From Alphaproteobacteria bacterium (GTDB taxonomy: Bacteria > Pseudomonadota > Alphaproteobacteria > Rhizobiales > Hyphomicrobiaceae), in the NCBI GenBank assembly GCA_005888525.1, contig VBAB01000090.1, forward strand, positions 1 through 8,359: DNA of 8,359 nucleotides, given 5' to 3'. Below the pieces are notes generated by a model. The model was not told the DNA's origin. It saw nothing but the letters and a program-made list of their open reading frames with translations, and searched no databases. Each line of letters begins with the position of its first letter. Positions within the stretch are counted from its first letter, which is position 1. Positions 1 through 7,921 of the stretch are shown piece by piece. Position numbers and translations under genes: made by a program.

Positions 1-25
1 ATTGGATGTCCGTGCGCTTCGGCAT
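1..25 (-). CDS. carB: Carbamoyl phosphate synthetase large subunit, N-terminal start only (partial)
   Basis: Read on the minus strand, an ATG at 25-23 opens the peptide MPKRTDIQ before the window ends. MPKRTDI is the strongly conserved N-terminus of CarB (E. coli begins MPKRTDIK), the large subunit that makes carbamoyl phosphate from the ammonia released by CarA, bicarbonate and ATP. Only eight codons are visible, so no catalytic residue can be checked. A weak Shine-Dalgarno-like GAAG lies seven bases before the ATG. The call is supported by carA lying upstream on the same strand. The gene continues beyond base 1. Confidence 0.85.
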
Positions 26-109
26 GAGGCCGCTTCATATTGCAGCGCAACGGCCTTGGCTAGGCTGGACGCGGCTGGACATTCAGTTGGCCGCAGCGGC
101 GAGGGATGT

Positions 110-712
110 TTACCTCGTGTCCAAGTCGGCGAGCTTCAGGGCAAGCGAGGGCACAAAAGCGGGTACCAGCATCTCGCCCGAGGAAACCTCGAGCACGCTG
201 CCATACCCCGCAGCAGAAGGCTCGCGATGTACGCGCGTGGCCATGATCTTGGCATTAATCACCCAATACTCCCGAATGCCCAGCGCAGCATACAGGCGGG
301 CCTTGGTCGATGTGTCGAACCTAAAGCTCGAATCTGCAACCTCGATCGCCAGCAGCACTTCGGTTGCGGGCACCGTTGGCCCCTTGAACGACCTTGGGCA
401 GACGAGAATGTCCGGCTCCACGTAAATATCCCCGCCTGGTCGCCAACCGATCTCGACTGAGAGCCTAAGCCCTTGGCCGGGCAACCGCTCGATCATCCAG
501 TTCATGAGCTCGTCGCGCAATACCTCATGCCGATTGCCCTTGGGCGACATGGGAACCAACTCCCCCTCGATCAGCTCGATCCGGTCGTCCTCCGTGAAGA
601 TGCCGAGTTCCGTCAACCGCTCGAACTCCGCAAGGGTCCAGCGTAGTCTCGGCACGCCTTCGGCACCTTGGGTGGTCGGACGGGTCTTGGGCTCGCGCGG
701 AAGCTCGTTCAT
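110..712 (-). CDS. Uma2 family (DUF820) restriction-endonuclease-like protein
   Basis: A 200-residue protein with the Uma2/DUF820 pattern, a PD-(D/E)XK-type nuclease fold that is abundant in cyanobacteria and scattered elsewhere; its biological role is not established. Visible landmarks are an N-terminal WTLAEFERL helix, the segment DDRIELIEGELVPMSP (about 43-58), His62 in NRHEV, Glu99-Pro100-Asp101 followed by ILV (the PD position), Glu124 in LLAIEVADSS (the E of ExK/ExV), Lys137, and GIREYWVIN at 145-153. The catalytic acidic residues are in place, so the gene looks intact. The ATG at 712 is preferred. An in-frame GTG at 760 would add 16 residues and overlap the end of carA by 7 bp, so translational coupling to carA is possible. 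The gene lies between carA (41-bp gap) and carB (84-bp gap) on the same strand and is probably co-transcribed with them. It has no recognised link to carbamoyl phosphate synthesis. Confidence 0.88.
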   Translation of the reverse strand: MNELPREPKTRPTTQGAEGVPRLRWTLAEFERLTELGIFTEDDRIELIEGELVPMSPKGNRHEVLRDELMNWMIERLPGQGLRLSVEIGWRPGGDIYVEPDILVCPRSFKGPTVPATEVLLAIEVADSSFRFDTSTKARLYAALGIREYWVINAKIMATRVHREPSAAGYGSVLEVSSGEMLVPAFVPSLALKLADLDTR

Positions 713-753
713 GGCTGCAGCATAGCACCGTGGAACCGAACGAAAAATAGCTG

Positions 754-1959
754 TCAGCACTCGTTCAGCACTGCCAGCCCCTTCCTCACCCTAATCAGGT
801 TGATGAACCGCGTGAACAGATAGTGGCTGTCCTCGGGGCCGGGAGACGCCTCGGGATGGTATTGCACCGAGAACACCGGCCTGTCCTTTAGGCGCAACCC
901 GCAGTTGGAGCCGTCGAACAGGGAGCGATGCGTCTCTTCGGCTTCCGGCGGCAGCGTGTCGCGATCGACGGCGAAGCCGTGGTTCATGGACGTGATCTCG
1001 ACCTTGCCGGTCGTGAAATCCTTGACCGGATGGTTGGCGCCGTGGTGGCCCTGATGCATCTTTGTCGTCTTGGCGCCGATGGCGAGGCCCAGCATCTGAT
1101 GCCCGAGGCAAATGCCGAACACGGGCTTACCGGAGTCGATCAGCTTCTTGATCTCGGGCACTGCGTACGTGCCGGTCGCAGCCGGATCACCCGGCCCGTT
1201 GGAGAGGAACACGCCATCGGGTTTGCGCTCCAAGATTTCCTCGGCGCTCGCAGTTGCGGGAACGACCGTCACCTTGCACCCCGATGCTGCCAGGCAGCGC
1301 AGTATGTTGCGCTTGAGACCGTAGTCCACGGCCACCACATGCAGGTCGGGATGCTCCTGCCGGCCGTAGCCCTTGCCCCAGGCCCACAGCGATTCGTTCC
1401 ACGCGTAGCTTTGGCCCGCCGTGACCTCGGGCACGAGATCCAGCCCCAGGAGCCCGGGCCAGGCGCTTGCCTCGGCTTTCAACTTGTCCAGATCGAATTG
1501 GCCGGACGGCTCGTGCGCGATGACCCCGTTGGGCATGCCCTTCTCGCGGATACGCGCGGTCAGCGCGCGGGTATCGATGCCGGCGATAGCCGTGATGCCG
1601 CGTACCTTCAGCCACTGGTCCAGCCGTTCGACGGAGCGATAGTTGGAGGGCCCGGTCACGTCGGCCCTCAGCACGCAGCCGCGCACGCCCGAGCGCATGG
1701 CTAGGTTGGAGGTCTCCGTGTCCTCGCGGTTGGTGCCGACGTTGCCGATGTGCGGGAATGTGAAGGTGATGATCTGGCCGGCATAGGAGGGATCGGTGAG
1801 GATTTCCTGATAGCCGGTCATGGCCGTGTTGAAGCACACCTCGCCGACGGCCGAGCCGATGGCGCCGAGCCCCTGCCCCGCGATCACCGTGCCGTCGGCC
1901 AGCACGAGCCGCCCCGTCAGGGGAGTCTCCGTCCACGGCTTGGGGGCCTCGGTGGCCAT
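754..1959 (-). CDS. carA: Carbamoyl phosphate synthetase small (glutamine amidotransferase) subunit
   Basis: A 401-residue CarA. It hydrolyses glutamine and passes ammonia through a tunnel to CarB for carbamoyl phosphate synthesis in the cytosol, supplying the pyrimidine and arginine pathways. The N-terminal CPSase small-subunit domain is seen in LVLADGTVIAGQG, EVCFNTAMTGYQEILTDPSYAGQI and FPHIGNVGTN. The class I glutamine amidotransferase domain follows, with LSNGPGDP, the nucleophile Cys284 in GICLGHQ, and His368/Glu370 in VQYHPEASPGPEDS. Length and motifs are normal. The reading frame stays open for 49 more codons upstream, but those codons translate the palindromic repeat (ending in PRLRGDD), so the start is placed at MATEAPKPW. 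The Shine-Dalgarno-like GGGGA upstream of this ATG is part of the repeat. Transcription is divergent from yqeY, with uma2 and carB downstream. Confidence 0.97.
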   Translation of the reverse strand: MATEAPKPWTETPLTGRLVLADGTVIAGQGLGAIGSAVGEVCFNTAMTGYQEILTDPSYAGQIITFTFPHIGNVGTNREDTETSNLAMRSGVRGCVLRADVTGPSNYRSVERLDQWLKVRGITAIAGIDTRALTARIREKGMPNGVIAHEPSGQFDLDKLKAEASAWPGLLGLDLVPEVTAGQSYAWNESLWAWGKGYGRQEHPDLHVVAVDYGLKRNILRCLAASGCKVTVVPATASAEEILERKPDGVFLSNGPGDPAATGTYAVPEIKKLIDSGKPVFGICLGHQMLGLAIGAKTTKMHQGHHGANHPVKDFTTGKVEITSMNHGFAVDRDTLPPEAEETHRSLFDGSNCGLRLKDRPVFSVQYHPEASPGPEDSHYLFTRFINLIRVRKGLAVLNEC

Positions 1960-1962
1960 TTC

Positions 1963-2078
1963 GTCATCCCCGCGCAGGCGGGGACCCACGCAAGTCCCCG
2001 CTCTGCACCATGATCTGGCGTGGATGCCCGCCTTCGTGCTGGAAGCGCGTCTTCGACACGACACGACGCGGGCATGAC
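1963..2078. repeat. Palindromic intergenic repeat, GTCATCCC...GGGCATGAC type
   Basis: The outer arms GTCATCCCCG (from 1963) and CGGGCATGAC (to 2078) are inverted with one mismatch. Inside, TCCCCGC/GCGGGGA (1967-1973 and 1978-1984, 4-nt loop) makes a perfect hairpin, and ATGCCCGC/GCGGGCAT (2024-2031 and 2068-2075) makes a second one. This matches the alphaproteobacterial repeat family whose translation reads like PAQAGTH or PRLRGDD. A related copy lies at 8149-8238. The copy fills more than half of the carA-yqeY gap and stops three bases before the carA ATG, so a carA transcript starting upstream would carry it as a folded leader. Confidence 0.85.
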
Positions 2079-2085
2079 AGTGGGC

Positions 2086-2114
2086 TAGGTAGGCGAACGG
2101 AGCCACGGGGTCAA
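2086..2114 (-). promoter_or_regulatory. Candidate carA promoter
   Basis: On the minus strand TTGACC (2114-2109) matches five of six bases of the sigma-70 -35 box, followed after exactly 17 bp by TACCTA (2091-2086), a poor -10 match. The position lies just upstream of the repeat, in the expected direction for carA. A start here would give a leader of about 120 nt containing the whole repeat. The weak -10 keeps this tentative. Confidence 0.3.
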
Positions 2115-2164
2115 CTTGGCCTTGTGGTCTGCTTTGGGTGGGCCTAGATGTCGACTATCCCAAC

Positions 2165-2170
2165 GGAGAG
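2165..2170 (+). promoter_or_regulatory. Ribosome binding site of yqeY
   Basis: GGAGAG lies five bases before the ATG at 2176. It decides between that start and the in-frame upstream start at 2116, which lacks such a site and adds residues unlike the family. Confidence 0.7.
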
Positions 2171-2175
2171 ATCCC

Positions 2176-2613
2176 ATGCGCGACCGGCTCAGGGCCGAGA
2201 CGAACGCTGCGCTCAAGGCGCAGGACAAGCCCCGTCTGTCGGCGCTGCGCCTCATCAGTGCCGCGCTCCAGCAGAGCGACATTGTCGCCAAGGCCGCCAT
2301 CCCCGACGCCGAAATCCCTGCCGTCCTGCAGAAAATGATCAAGCAGCGGCGCGAATCGCTCGCCATCTTCGAGAAGGCCGGCCGCAAGGAGCAAGCCCAG
2401 CAGGAGGCGACCGAGATCGCCGTCATCGAGGAGTTCCTGCCCAAGCAGATGAGCGAGGCCGAGGCCAAGGAGGCGGTGGCTGCCGTGGTCAAGGAGGTGG
2501 GCGCCGCGAGCCCCAAGGAGATGGGCAAGGTCATGGCCGCCCTCAAAGAGCGCTACGCCGGCCGCATGGACTTCGGCAAAGCCAGTGGGCTGGTCAAGGA
2601 GCTGCTGAAGTAG
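2176..2613 (+). CDS. yqeY: GatB/YqeY domain-containing protein
   Basis: A 145-residue, highly charged helical protein of the YqeY family, close to the usual length of about 150. The fold resembles the tail domain of GatB, the tRNA-dependent amidotransferase subunit that contacts tRNA. The free-standing protein has no firmly assigned function. Family landmarks are the N-terminal MRDRLRAETNAALKAQDKPR followed by LSALRLISAAL, VLQKMIKQRRES (50-61), EEFLPKQMSE (85-94) and the C-terminal MGKVMAALKERYAGRMDFG then SGLVKELLK, which is the GatB-tail-like signature. The start is fixed by GGAGAG five bases upstream. The gene lies immediately before dnaG, the position rpsU occupies in the enterobacterial dnaG-rpoD operon. 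This order is common in alphaproteobacteria. The 240 bp to dnaG hold a repeat and a hairpin. Confidence 0.93.
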   Translation: MRDRLRAETNAALKAQDKPRLSALRLISAALQQSDIVAKAAIPDAEIPAVLQKMIKQRRESLAIFEKAGRKEQAQQEATEIAVIEEFLPKQMSEAEAKEAVAAVVKEVGAASPKEMGKVMAALKERYAGRMDFGKASGLVKELLK

Positions 2614-2647
2614 CCGTACGTTTTCGCCACTTGAACATCCGCAGTCC

Positions 2648-2700
2648 TGAGCTCGTCGAAGGACGGGCCGCATGCGCCTTGCCGCGGTTCGACAAGCTCA
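2648..2700. repeat. Palindromic repeat of the TGAGCTTGTCGAA / TTCGACAAGCTCA type
   Basis: TGAGCTCGTCGAA (2648-2660) and TTCGACAAGCTCA (2688-2700) are inverted copies with one mismatch in 13 bases, separated by a 27-base GC-rich spacer. Translated, the arms give PELVEG and FDKLT, the well-known signature of a short interspersed repeat in sphingomonads and other alphaproteobacteria. A second small inverted repeat, CCGCTGG/CCAGCGG (2701-2707 and 2724-2730), directly follows. There is no T-run, so it is not an intrinsic terminator of yqeY. Confidence 0.8.
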
Positions 2701-2719
2701 CCGCTGGGCTGGGAATAAT
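2689..2719 (+). promoter_or_regulatory. Weak candidate dnaG promoter
   Basis: TCGACA (2689-2694, five of six bases of the -35 box) and AATAAT (2714-2719, five of six of the -10 box) are separated by 19 bp, longer than the favoured 17. The -35 element is part of the right arm of the repeat. This is the only AT-rich -10-like stretch in the yqeY-dnaG gap. It is suggestive only. Confidence 0.22.
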
Positions 2720-2805
2720 AACACCAGCGGGTTTCGCCGCGCGGCGGCCTTGTGGAAAACGGTAGGCGAGGACCCGCTTTGCGGTGGGCAGAAGGGAAAA
2801 CCCAG

Positions 2806-2845
2806 CGAATCACATAAGGAGTGCGGTTGCACTCTTGGTGATTCG
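2806..2845 (+). promoter_or_regulatory. Long hairpin directly before the dnaG start
   Basis: CGAATCAC (2806-2813) pairs perfectly with GTGATTCG (2838-2845). Inside, AGGAGTGC (2817-2824) pairs with GCACTCTT (2829-2836) with one G-U pair, closing a GGTT loop. A 3x1 internal loop joins the two 8-bp stems. The structure ends eight bases before the dnaG ATG. The Shine-Dalgarno-like AGGAG is buried in the inner stem and lies too far from the ATG to serve it, while the closer weak GAAAG (2845-2849) touches the foot of the stem. No T-run follows, so it is not a terminator. Each outer arm contains one GANTC site, the target of the CcrM methylase of alphaproteobacteria. A role in dnaG translation or cell-cycle control is inferred. 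Confidence 0.6.
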
Positions 2846-2853
2846 AAAGCCCC

Positions 2854-4788
2854 ATGCGCTTCCCGCCTTCCCTGCTCGATGAAATCCGCACCCGGCTGCC
2901 CGTCAGCCAGGTGGTGGCGCGCAAGGTGGCGTTGAAACGCGCCGGACGCGAGATGAAAGGGCTCTCCCCGTTCAAGCAGGAGCGCACGCCCTCGTTTTTC
3001 GTCAACGACCACAAGGGCTCCTGGTTCGATTTCTCGTCGGGCCAGAACGGCGACATCTTCAAGTTCGTGATGCTCACCGAGGGCCTGAGCTTCCCCGAGG
3101 CGGTCGAGCGGCTGGCGGAGGAGGCAGGCCTGCCGGTGCCGAAGGCCGGCCCACGCGAGGTCGAGCAGGAGGACGAGCGCGCGCGGCTGCATGCGCTGCT
3201 GGAGGCATCAGGGCGCTTTTTCGAGGCGCAGCTCGCCGGGACCGGTGCCGCCGAGGCGCGCCGGTATCTCGATCGGCGCGGGCTCACCGCCGACACCGTT
3301 GCCCGTTTCCGCCTGGGCTACGCGCCCAATGCCAGATCGGCGCTGAAGGAGCATCTGGCCAGAGCGGGGTTCTCGGCGGCCGACATGGTGGCGTCGGGCA
3401 TGCTGGTCGCGGGTGAGGATATCCCCGTGTCCTATGACCGGTTCCGGCATCGCATCATTTTTCCCATCGCGGACTTGAAGGGACGGGTCATCGCCTTCGG
3501 CGGCCGGGCGCTGGATGCGGATGCCCCCGCCAAGTATCTCAACTCCCCGGAGACGCCGCTCTTCCACAAGGGCGCTATCCTCTACAACGCCTATGGCGCA
3601 CGCGGCGCGGCCCACGACCAGGGCCGCATGATCGTCGTCGAAGGCTACATGGACGTCATCGCGCTGGCGCAGGCGGGCTTCGCAAACGCCGTTGCACCGC
3701 TCGGCACGGCGCTGACGGAGGACCAGGTGCGGCTGCTGTGGCGCATGGTGCCCGAGCCGACCCTCTGCTTCGACGGCGATGCAGCCGGGCGTCGGGCCGC
3801 CTTCCGCGCAGTCGAGACCGTGCTGCCGCACCTCAAGCCTGGCTTCAGCGTGCAGTTCGCCTTCCTCCCCGATGGCCTCGACCCGGACGATTTGATCCGC
3901 CAACACGGCGCCGCCGCGTTCCAGGAGATCCTCGAAAGCAAGACCTCCCCCCTCTTCGATGTGCTCATCCAGCGCGAAGAGCAAGAGAACGACTCCGCCG
4001 TCACGCCAGAGCAGCGAGCCTCCCTCGAAGCGCGGCTGCAGGCGCTTGTCGCCCGCATCGGCGACCAGGGAGTGCGCAGCCAGTACCAGCGCGAGCTGCG
4101 CGAAACGATGTACACAAAAAGCCGCAAGGCAATGCAGGAGATCGTCGGCTCGAAAGGGAGACGCGACGCCCGATTTGTTGGCAAGCGCCGCGATAACACT
4201 GCGCCGGATTGGCGCATCGAGGCGCGAGAAATCGAGCGATCACGGCTGGGTGCCCCGCCCCGCGCCGGCCCGATCGCTGCGTCTCGCTCGCGGGGTAACG
4301 GGCTCGCCGAGCGCACCCTGCCGCTGCCCGCGCGAGAGGCCTTGCTGATCCAAACCCTCCTCAATCATCCCTGGCTGCTGGAGGCGCATTGCGAGACGGT
4401 GGCCGAGCTCACATTGACCGCCCCGCCGCTCGCCCGCCTGCGCGACGCGCTGCTCGAGCTCATTGCCCAGAACATCGCCCTTGACAGGGGGGAGCTACGC
4501 TCCCAACTCACCAAGCTGGGGCTCGACAAGGTGGTCGCCATGGCCGAGGGGGCGATCACCCACAGAAGCGACAAATTTGCCGAGCCGGAGGCTGAGGCGC
4601 CCGATGTGGAAGTCGGTTGGCGCCACGCCGTTGCGCTGCATGAGGCCCAGGTTGGCTTGAAACGTGCGCTCGCCGCAGCGGAGCGGGAATGGCAAGCCGC
4701 GCCGACCGAGGAAACCTGGGACCGGATCGCCGAAATCCAGCAACGCCTCGCGCGCGGGATTGAAGTCGAGGGTACCGGCGAAGAATGA
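2854..4788 (+). CDS. dnaG: DNA primase
   Basis: A 644-residue DnaG, which synthesises RNA primers at the replication fork in partnership with the DnaB helicase. Domains in order are the N-terminal zinc-ribbon-like DNA-binding domain (about 1-95), the catalytic core with TOPRIM (about 110-365), and a C-terminal helicase-binding helical domain (about 480-644). The catalytic motifs are intact: Glu263 in EGYMDVIAL, Asp307 and Asp309 in FDGDAAGRRAA, and GLDPDDLIR (Asp343, Asp345). The zinc ribbon keeps its fold signature (LSPFKQERTPSFFVND, then FDFSSGQNGDIFKF) but has Ser38, Lys41, Asp59 and Ser62 where E. coli has Cys40, His43, Cys61 and Cys64, so it should not bind zinc in the usual way. The ATG at 2854 follows only a weak GAAAG site and the hairpin at 2806-2845. 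rpoD lies downstream after 356 bp. Confidence 0.97.
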   Translation: MRFPPSLLDEIRTRLPVSQVVARKVALKRAGREMKGLSPFKQERTPSFFVNDHKGSWFDFSSGQNGDIFKFVMLTEGLSFPEAVERLAEEAGLPVPKAGPREVEQEDERARLHALLEASGRFFEAQLAGTGAAEARRYLDRRGLTADTVARFRLGYAPNARSALKEHLARAGFSAADMVASGMLVAGEDIPVSYDRFRHRIIFPIADLKGRVIAFGGRALDADAPAKYLNSPETPLFHKGAILYNAYGARGAAHDQGRMIVVEGYMDVIALAQAGFANAVAPLGTALTEDQVRLLWRMVPEPTLCFDGDAAGRRAAFRAVETVLPHLKPGFSVQFAFLPDGLDPDDLIRQHGAAAFQEILESKTSPLFDVLIQREEQENDSAVTPEQRASLEARLQALVARIGDQGVRSQYQRELRETMYTKSRKAMQEIVGSKGRRDARFVGKRRDNTAPDWRIEAREIERSRLGAPPRAGPIAASRSRGNGLAERTLPLPAREALLIQTLLNHPWLLEAHCETVAELTLTAPPLARLRDALLELIAQNIALDRGELRSQLTKLGLDKVVAMAEGAITHRSDKFAEPEAEAPDVEVGWRHAVALHEAQVGLKRALAAAEREWQAAPTEETWDRIAEIQQRLARGIEVEGTGEE

Positions 4789-5079
4789 AATTGTACCTCG
4801 TTCAGTCAAAGCTCGGACAGGGGGTAGAGCGATGCAATGCATATCGCGCGGGGCGCCCGGAATAAATGTCCCCTCTTGGCCGTTTGAGCAGAAAAAGAAA
4901 GCTGGAAAAGAGCGCAAAGGTTGTGTATCCCTGCACAGGCTCCCACCTGAAGGACACGCGAGCTTGACGCTCGGCCTTCGCGCTCACGCACTGGGAGCCT
5001 TCCGCATCCAGCCCGCGTGGCGGTTCTCCGCCGCACGCGATCCGACTGTGTGTTGCGCTCGCGCGCAACGCCATTCGTC

Positions 5080-5101
5080 GATCGCGCTGCCGTGATTTTT
5101 T
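5080..5101 (+). terminator. Possible intrinsic terminator or attenuator before rpoD
   Basis: GATCGCG (5080-5086) and CGTGATT (5091-5097) form a seven-pair stem with two G-U pairs and a CTGC loop, running directly into a T-run at 5096-5101. It lies 43 bases before the rpoD ATG and nearly 300 bases after the dnaG stop, which suits the end of a small RNA or an attenuator in the rpoD leader better than a simple dnaG terminator. The stem is short, so efficiency may be low. Confidence 0.35.
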
Positions 5102-5132
5102 ACTCCGCGCGCTGCGCCGCAGCCGCGTGCTC

Positions 5133-5137
5133 GGGAG
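5133..5137 (+). promoter_or_regulatory. Ribosome binding site of rpoD
   Basis: GGGAG lies seven bases before the ATG at 5145. It favours that start over the upstream in-frame GTG at 5127, which precedes the site, and over the ATG at 5151, which is 13 bases away. Confidence 0.7.
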
Positions 5138-5144
5138 TTATCGA

Positions 5145-7187
<2,043 letters not shown>

Positions 7188-7199
7188 GGACCGGCGGCG

Positions 7200-7466
7200 A
7201 TGCCGACCATCGCGTGGTTCTACGGCATCGCTATCCGGATGTACGTGCGGGATCATCCACCACCGCACTTTCGAGCGGCGTACGCCGAGCATGAGGCGAA
7301 CGTCGCGATCGATACAGGTGAGGTGATTGAAGGAGCGTTGCCAAGAGCAGCCGCACGGCTTGTGAAGGAGTGGGCGCTGGCGCACCAGCACCAATTGCGC
7401 GAGAACTGGCGTCGCGCCCGCGCAGGCGAGCAACCCGAGAGGATCGCAGGTCTCGATGCTGACTAA
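7200..7466 (+). CDS. DUF4160 domain-containing protein
   Basis: An 88-residue protein covering the whole DUF4160 domain. The family signature is clear: [19 protein letters not shown], then PPPHFRAAY (20-28), which matches the usual 'F.GI.I.MY..DH.PPHFH..Y' pattern with Arg25 where many members have His. It is followed by [20 protein letters not shown] and the [12 protein letters not shown] tail. The biochemical function of the family is unknown. It is often encoded next to a DUF2442 gene, as here, and such pairs are suspected to be toxin-antitoxin-like modules. The ATG lies 12 bp after the rpoD stop, and its Shine-Dalgarno sequence GAGGA (7186-7190) overlaps the rpoD stop codon, so it is probably read from the rpoD transcript. 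It overlaps the next gene by 11 bp. Confidence 0.9.
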   Translation: MPTIAWFYGIAIRMYVRDHPPPHFRAAYAEHEANVAIDTGEVIEGALPRAAARLVKEWALAHQHQLRENWRRARAGEQPERIAGLDAD

Positions 7467-7725
7467 GGTAACGCACCTGGAAAAGCTTGGCGGCTTTCGG
7501 CTGCGCGTACGCTTCAATGACGGCAGCGAAGGCGTGCACGACTTTACTGCAATGACCAGCGAGCCTGGCTCCATGCTCGAGCCGCTCCGGGACGAGACTT
7601 ATTTCTCCCGCGTTTTTCTCGAATTCGGTGCACCAACTTGGCCGAACGGCTTCGACATCGCCCCCGAGTGGCTGCGCCGCGAAATGGTGGCGGCCGGCGA
7701 GTTGACGCGGGTCGCGGCTGAATAG
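7456..7725 (+). CDS. DUF2442 domain-containing protein
   Basis: An 89-residue protein of the DUF2442 family. Visible features are the N-terminal strands [19 protein letters not shown], the NDGSEGVHDF turn (21-30), PLRDETYFSRVFLE (43-56) and the diagnostic tail WPNGFDIAPEWLRRE (62-76). The domain fills the protein and the length is normal. No function is proven; members commonly accompany DUF4160 proteins and are thought to act as the partner, possibly a DNA-binding or antitoxin-like subunit. The start codon lies inside the DUF4160 gene (11-bp overlap) with GCAGG five bases upstream, which points to translational coupling. No T-run terminator is visible after the stop. Confidence 0.9.
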   Translation: MLTKVTHLEKLGGFRLRVRFNDGSEGVHDFTAMTSEPGSMLEPLRDETYFSRVFLEFGAPTWPNGFDIAPEWLRREMVAAGELTRVAAE

Positions 7726-7921
7726 CTGCTTCTGCCTTGATCGACTGGGCTAGCGGTCGGGCATTCCCGCGGGTGTGGAGCTTCTTGGACTACTGATCGC
7801 CAGATCGACGCCAATGCTGTAGCTGCACGGGCGCCGGTTTCGCGGGCCGTTATCGTTTAGGCATTGCAGCTGGAGAAGTCGCAAATGGCGAAGATGCGCC
7901 CAATGTGGCCCAGGAAATCCA
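7726..7921. other. Intergenic stretch with no recognisable gene
   Basis: Stops interrupt all plus frames and I recognise no protein, RNA gene or repeat here. Just beyond it, one plus frame reads IAAGEVANGEDAPNVAQEIQ (7863-7922) before a stop at 7932-7934. This could be the frameshifted front of the antitoxin remnant that follows, but that is speculative. Confidence 0.45.

Larger units (their letters stand above)
4789..5144 (+). promoter_or_regulatory. Structured dnaG-rpoD intergenic region (rpoD leader or small RNA)
   Basis: There is no credible gene in these 356 bp, but there is ordered secondary structure in the second half. AGGCTCCCA (4937-4945) pairs perfectly with TGGGAGCCT (4992-5000), enclosing CGAGC/GCTCG (4959-4963 and 4969-4973). 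A strong stem at 5014-5039 has six and four base pairs around a 2-nt bulge and a TTCT loop. GTTGCGC/GCGCAAC (5052-5058 and 5063-5069) closes a 4-nt loop. A final stem at 5080-5097 runs into six T's. At the left edge CGAGG(G)TAC/GTACCTCG (4767-4800) folds across the dnaG stop codon. No convincing sigma-70 promoter was found: CTTGAC at 4963-4968 resembles a -35 but has no matching -10, and TGTGTAT at 4922-4928 has no -35. Whether this is the 5' leader of rpoD or a separate RNA is open. Confidence 0.5.

Noticed and set aside
2..460. Two plus-strand frames opposite the Uma2 gene and the carB start
   Set aside because: No family resemblance. The minus-strand Uma2 motifs and the MPKRTDI start of carB explain the region.
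928..1704. 258-codon plus-strand frame opposite carA
   Set aside because: It lies wholly inside carA, has no ribosome site or recognised motif, and is a codon-bias shadow.
1960..2106. 49-residue N-terminal extension of CarA
   Set aside because: It is the translation of the palindromic repeat and has no counterpart in the CarA family.
2752..2760. DnaA-box-like TGTGGAAAA before dnaG
   Set aside because: One mismatch at a key position and no further boxes nearby, so it is not distinguishable from chance.
5052..5069. Perfect 7-bp hairpin GTTGCGC/GCGCAAC as an intrinsic terminator
   Set aside because: The T-run is 27 bases further on and belongs to the next stem. It is kept only as part of the structured region.
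4664..5095. Open frame across the dnaG-rpoD gap
   Set aside because: It begins inside dnaG in another frame, has no recognisable motif, and its composition is that of non-coding GC-rich DNA.
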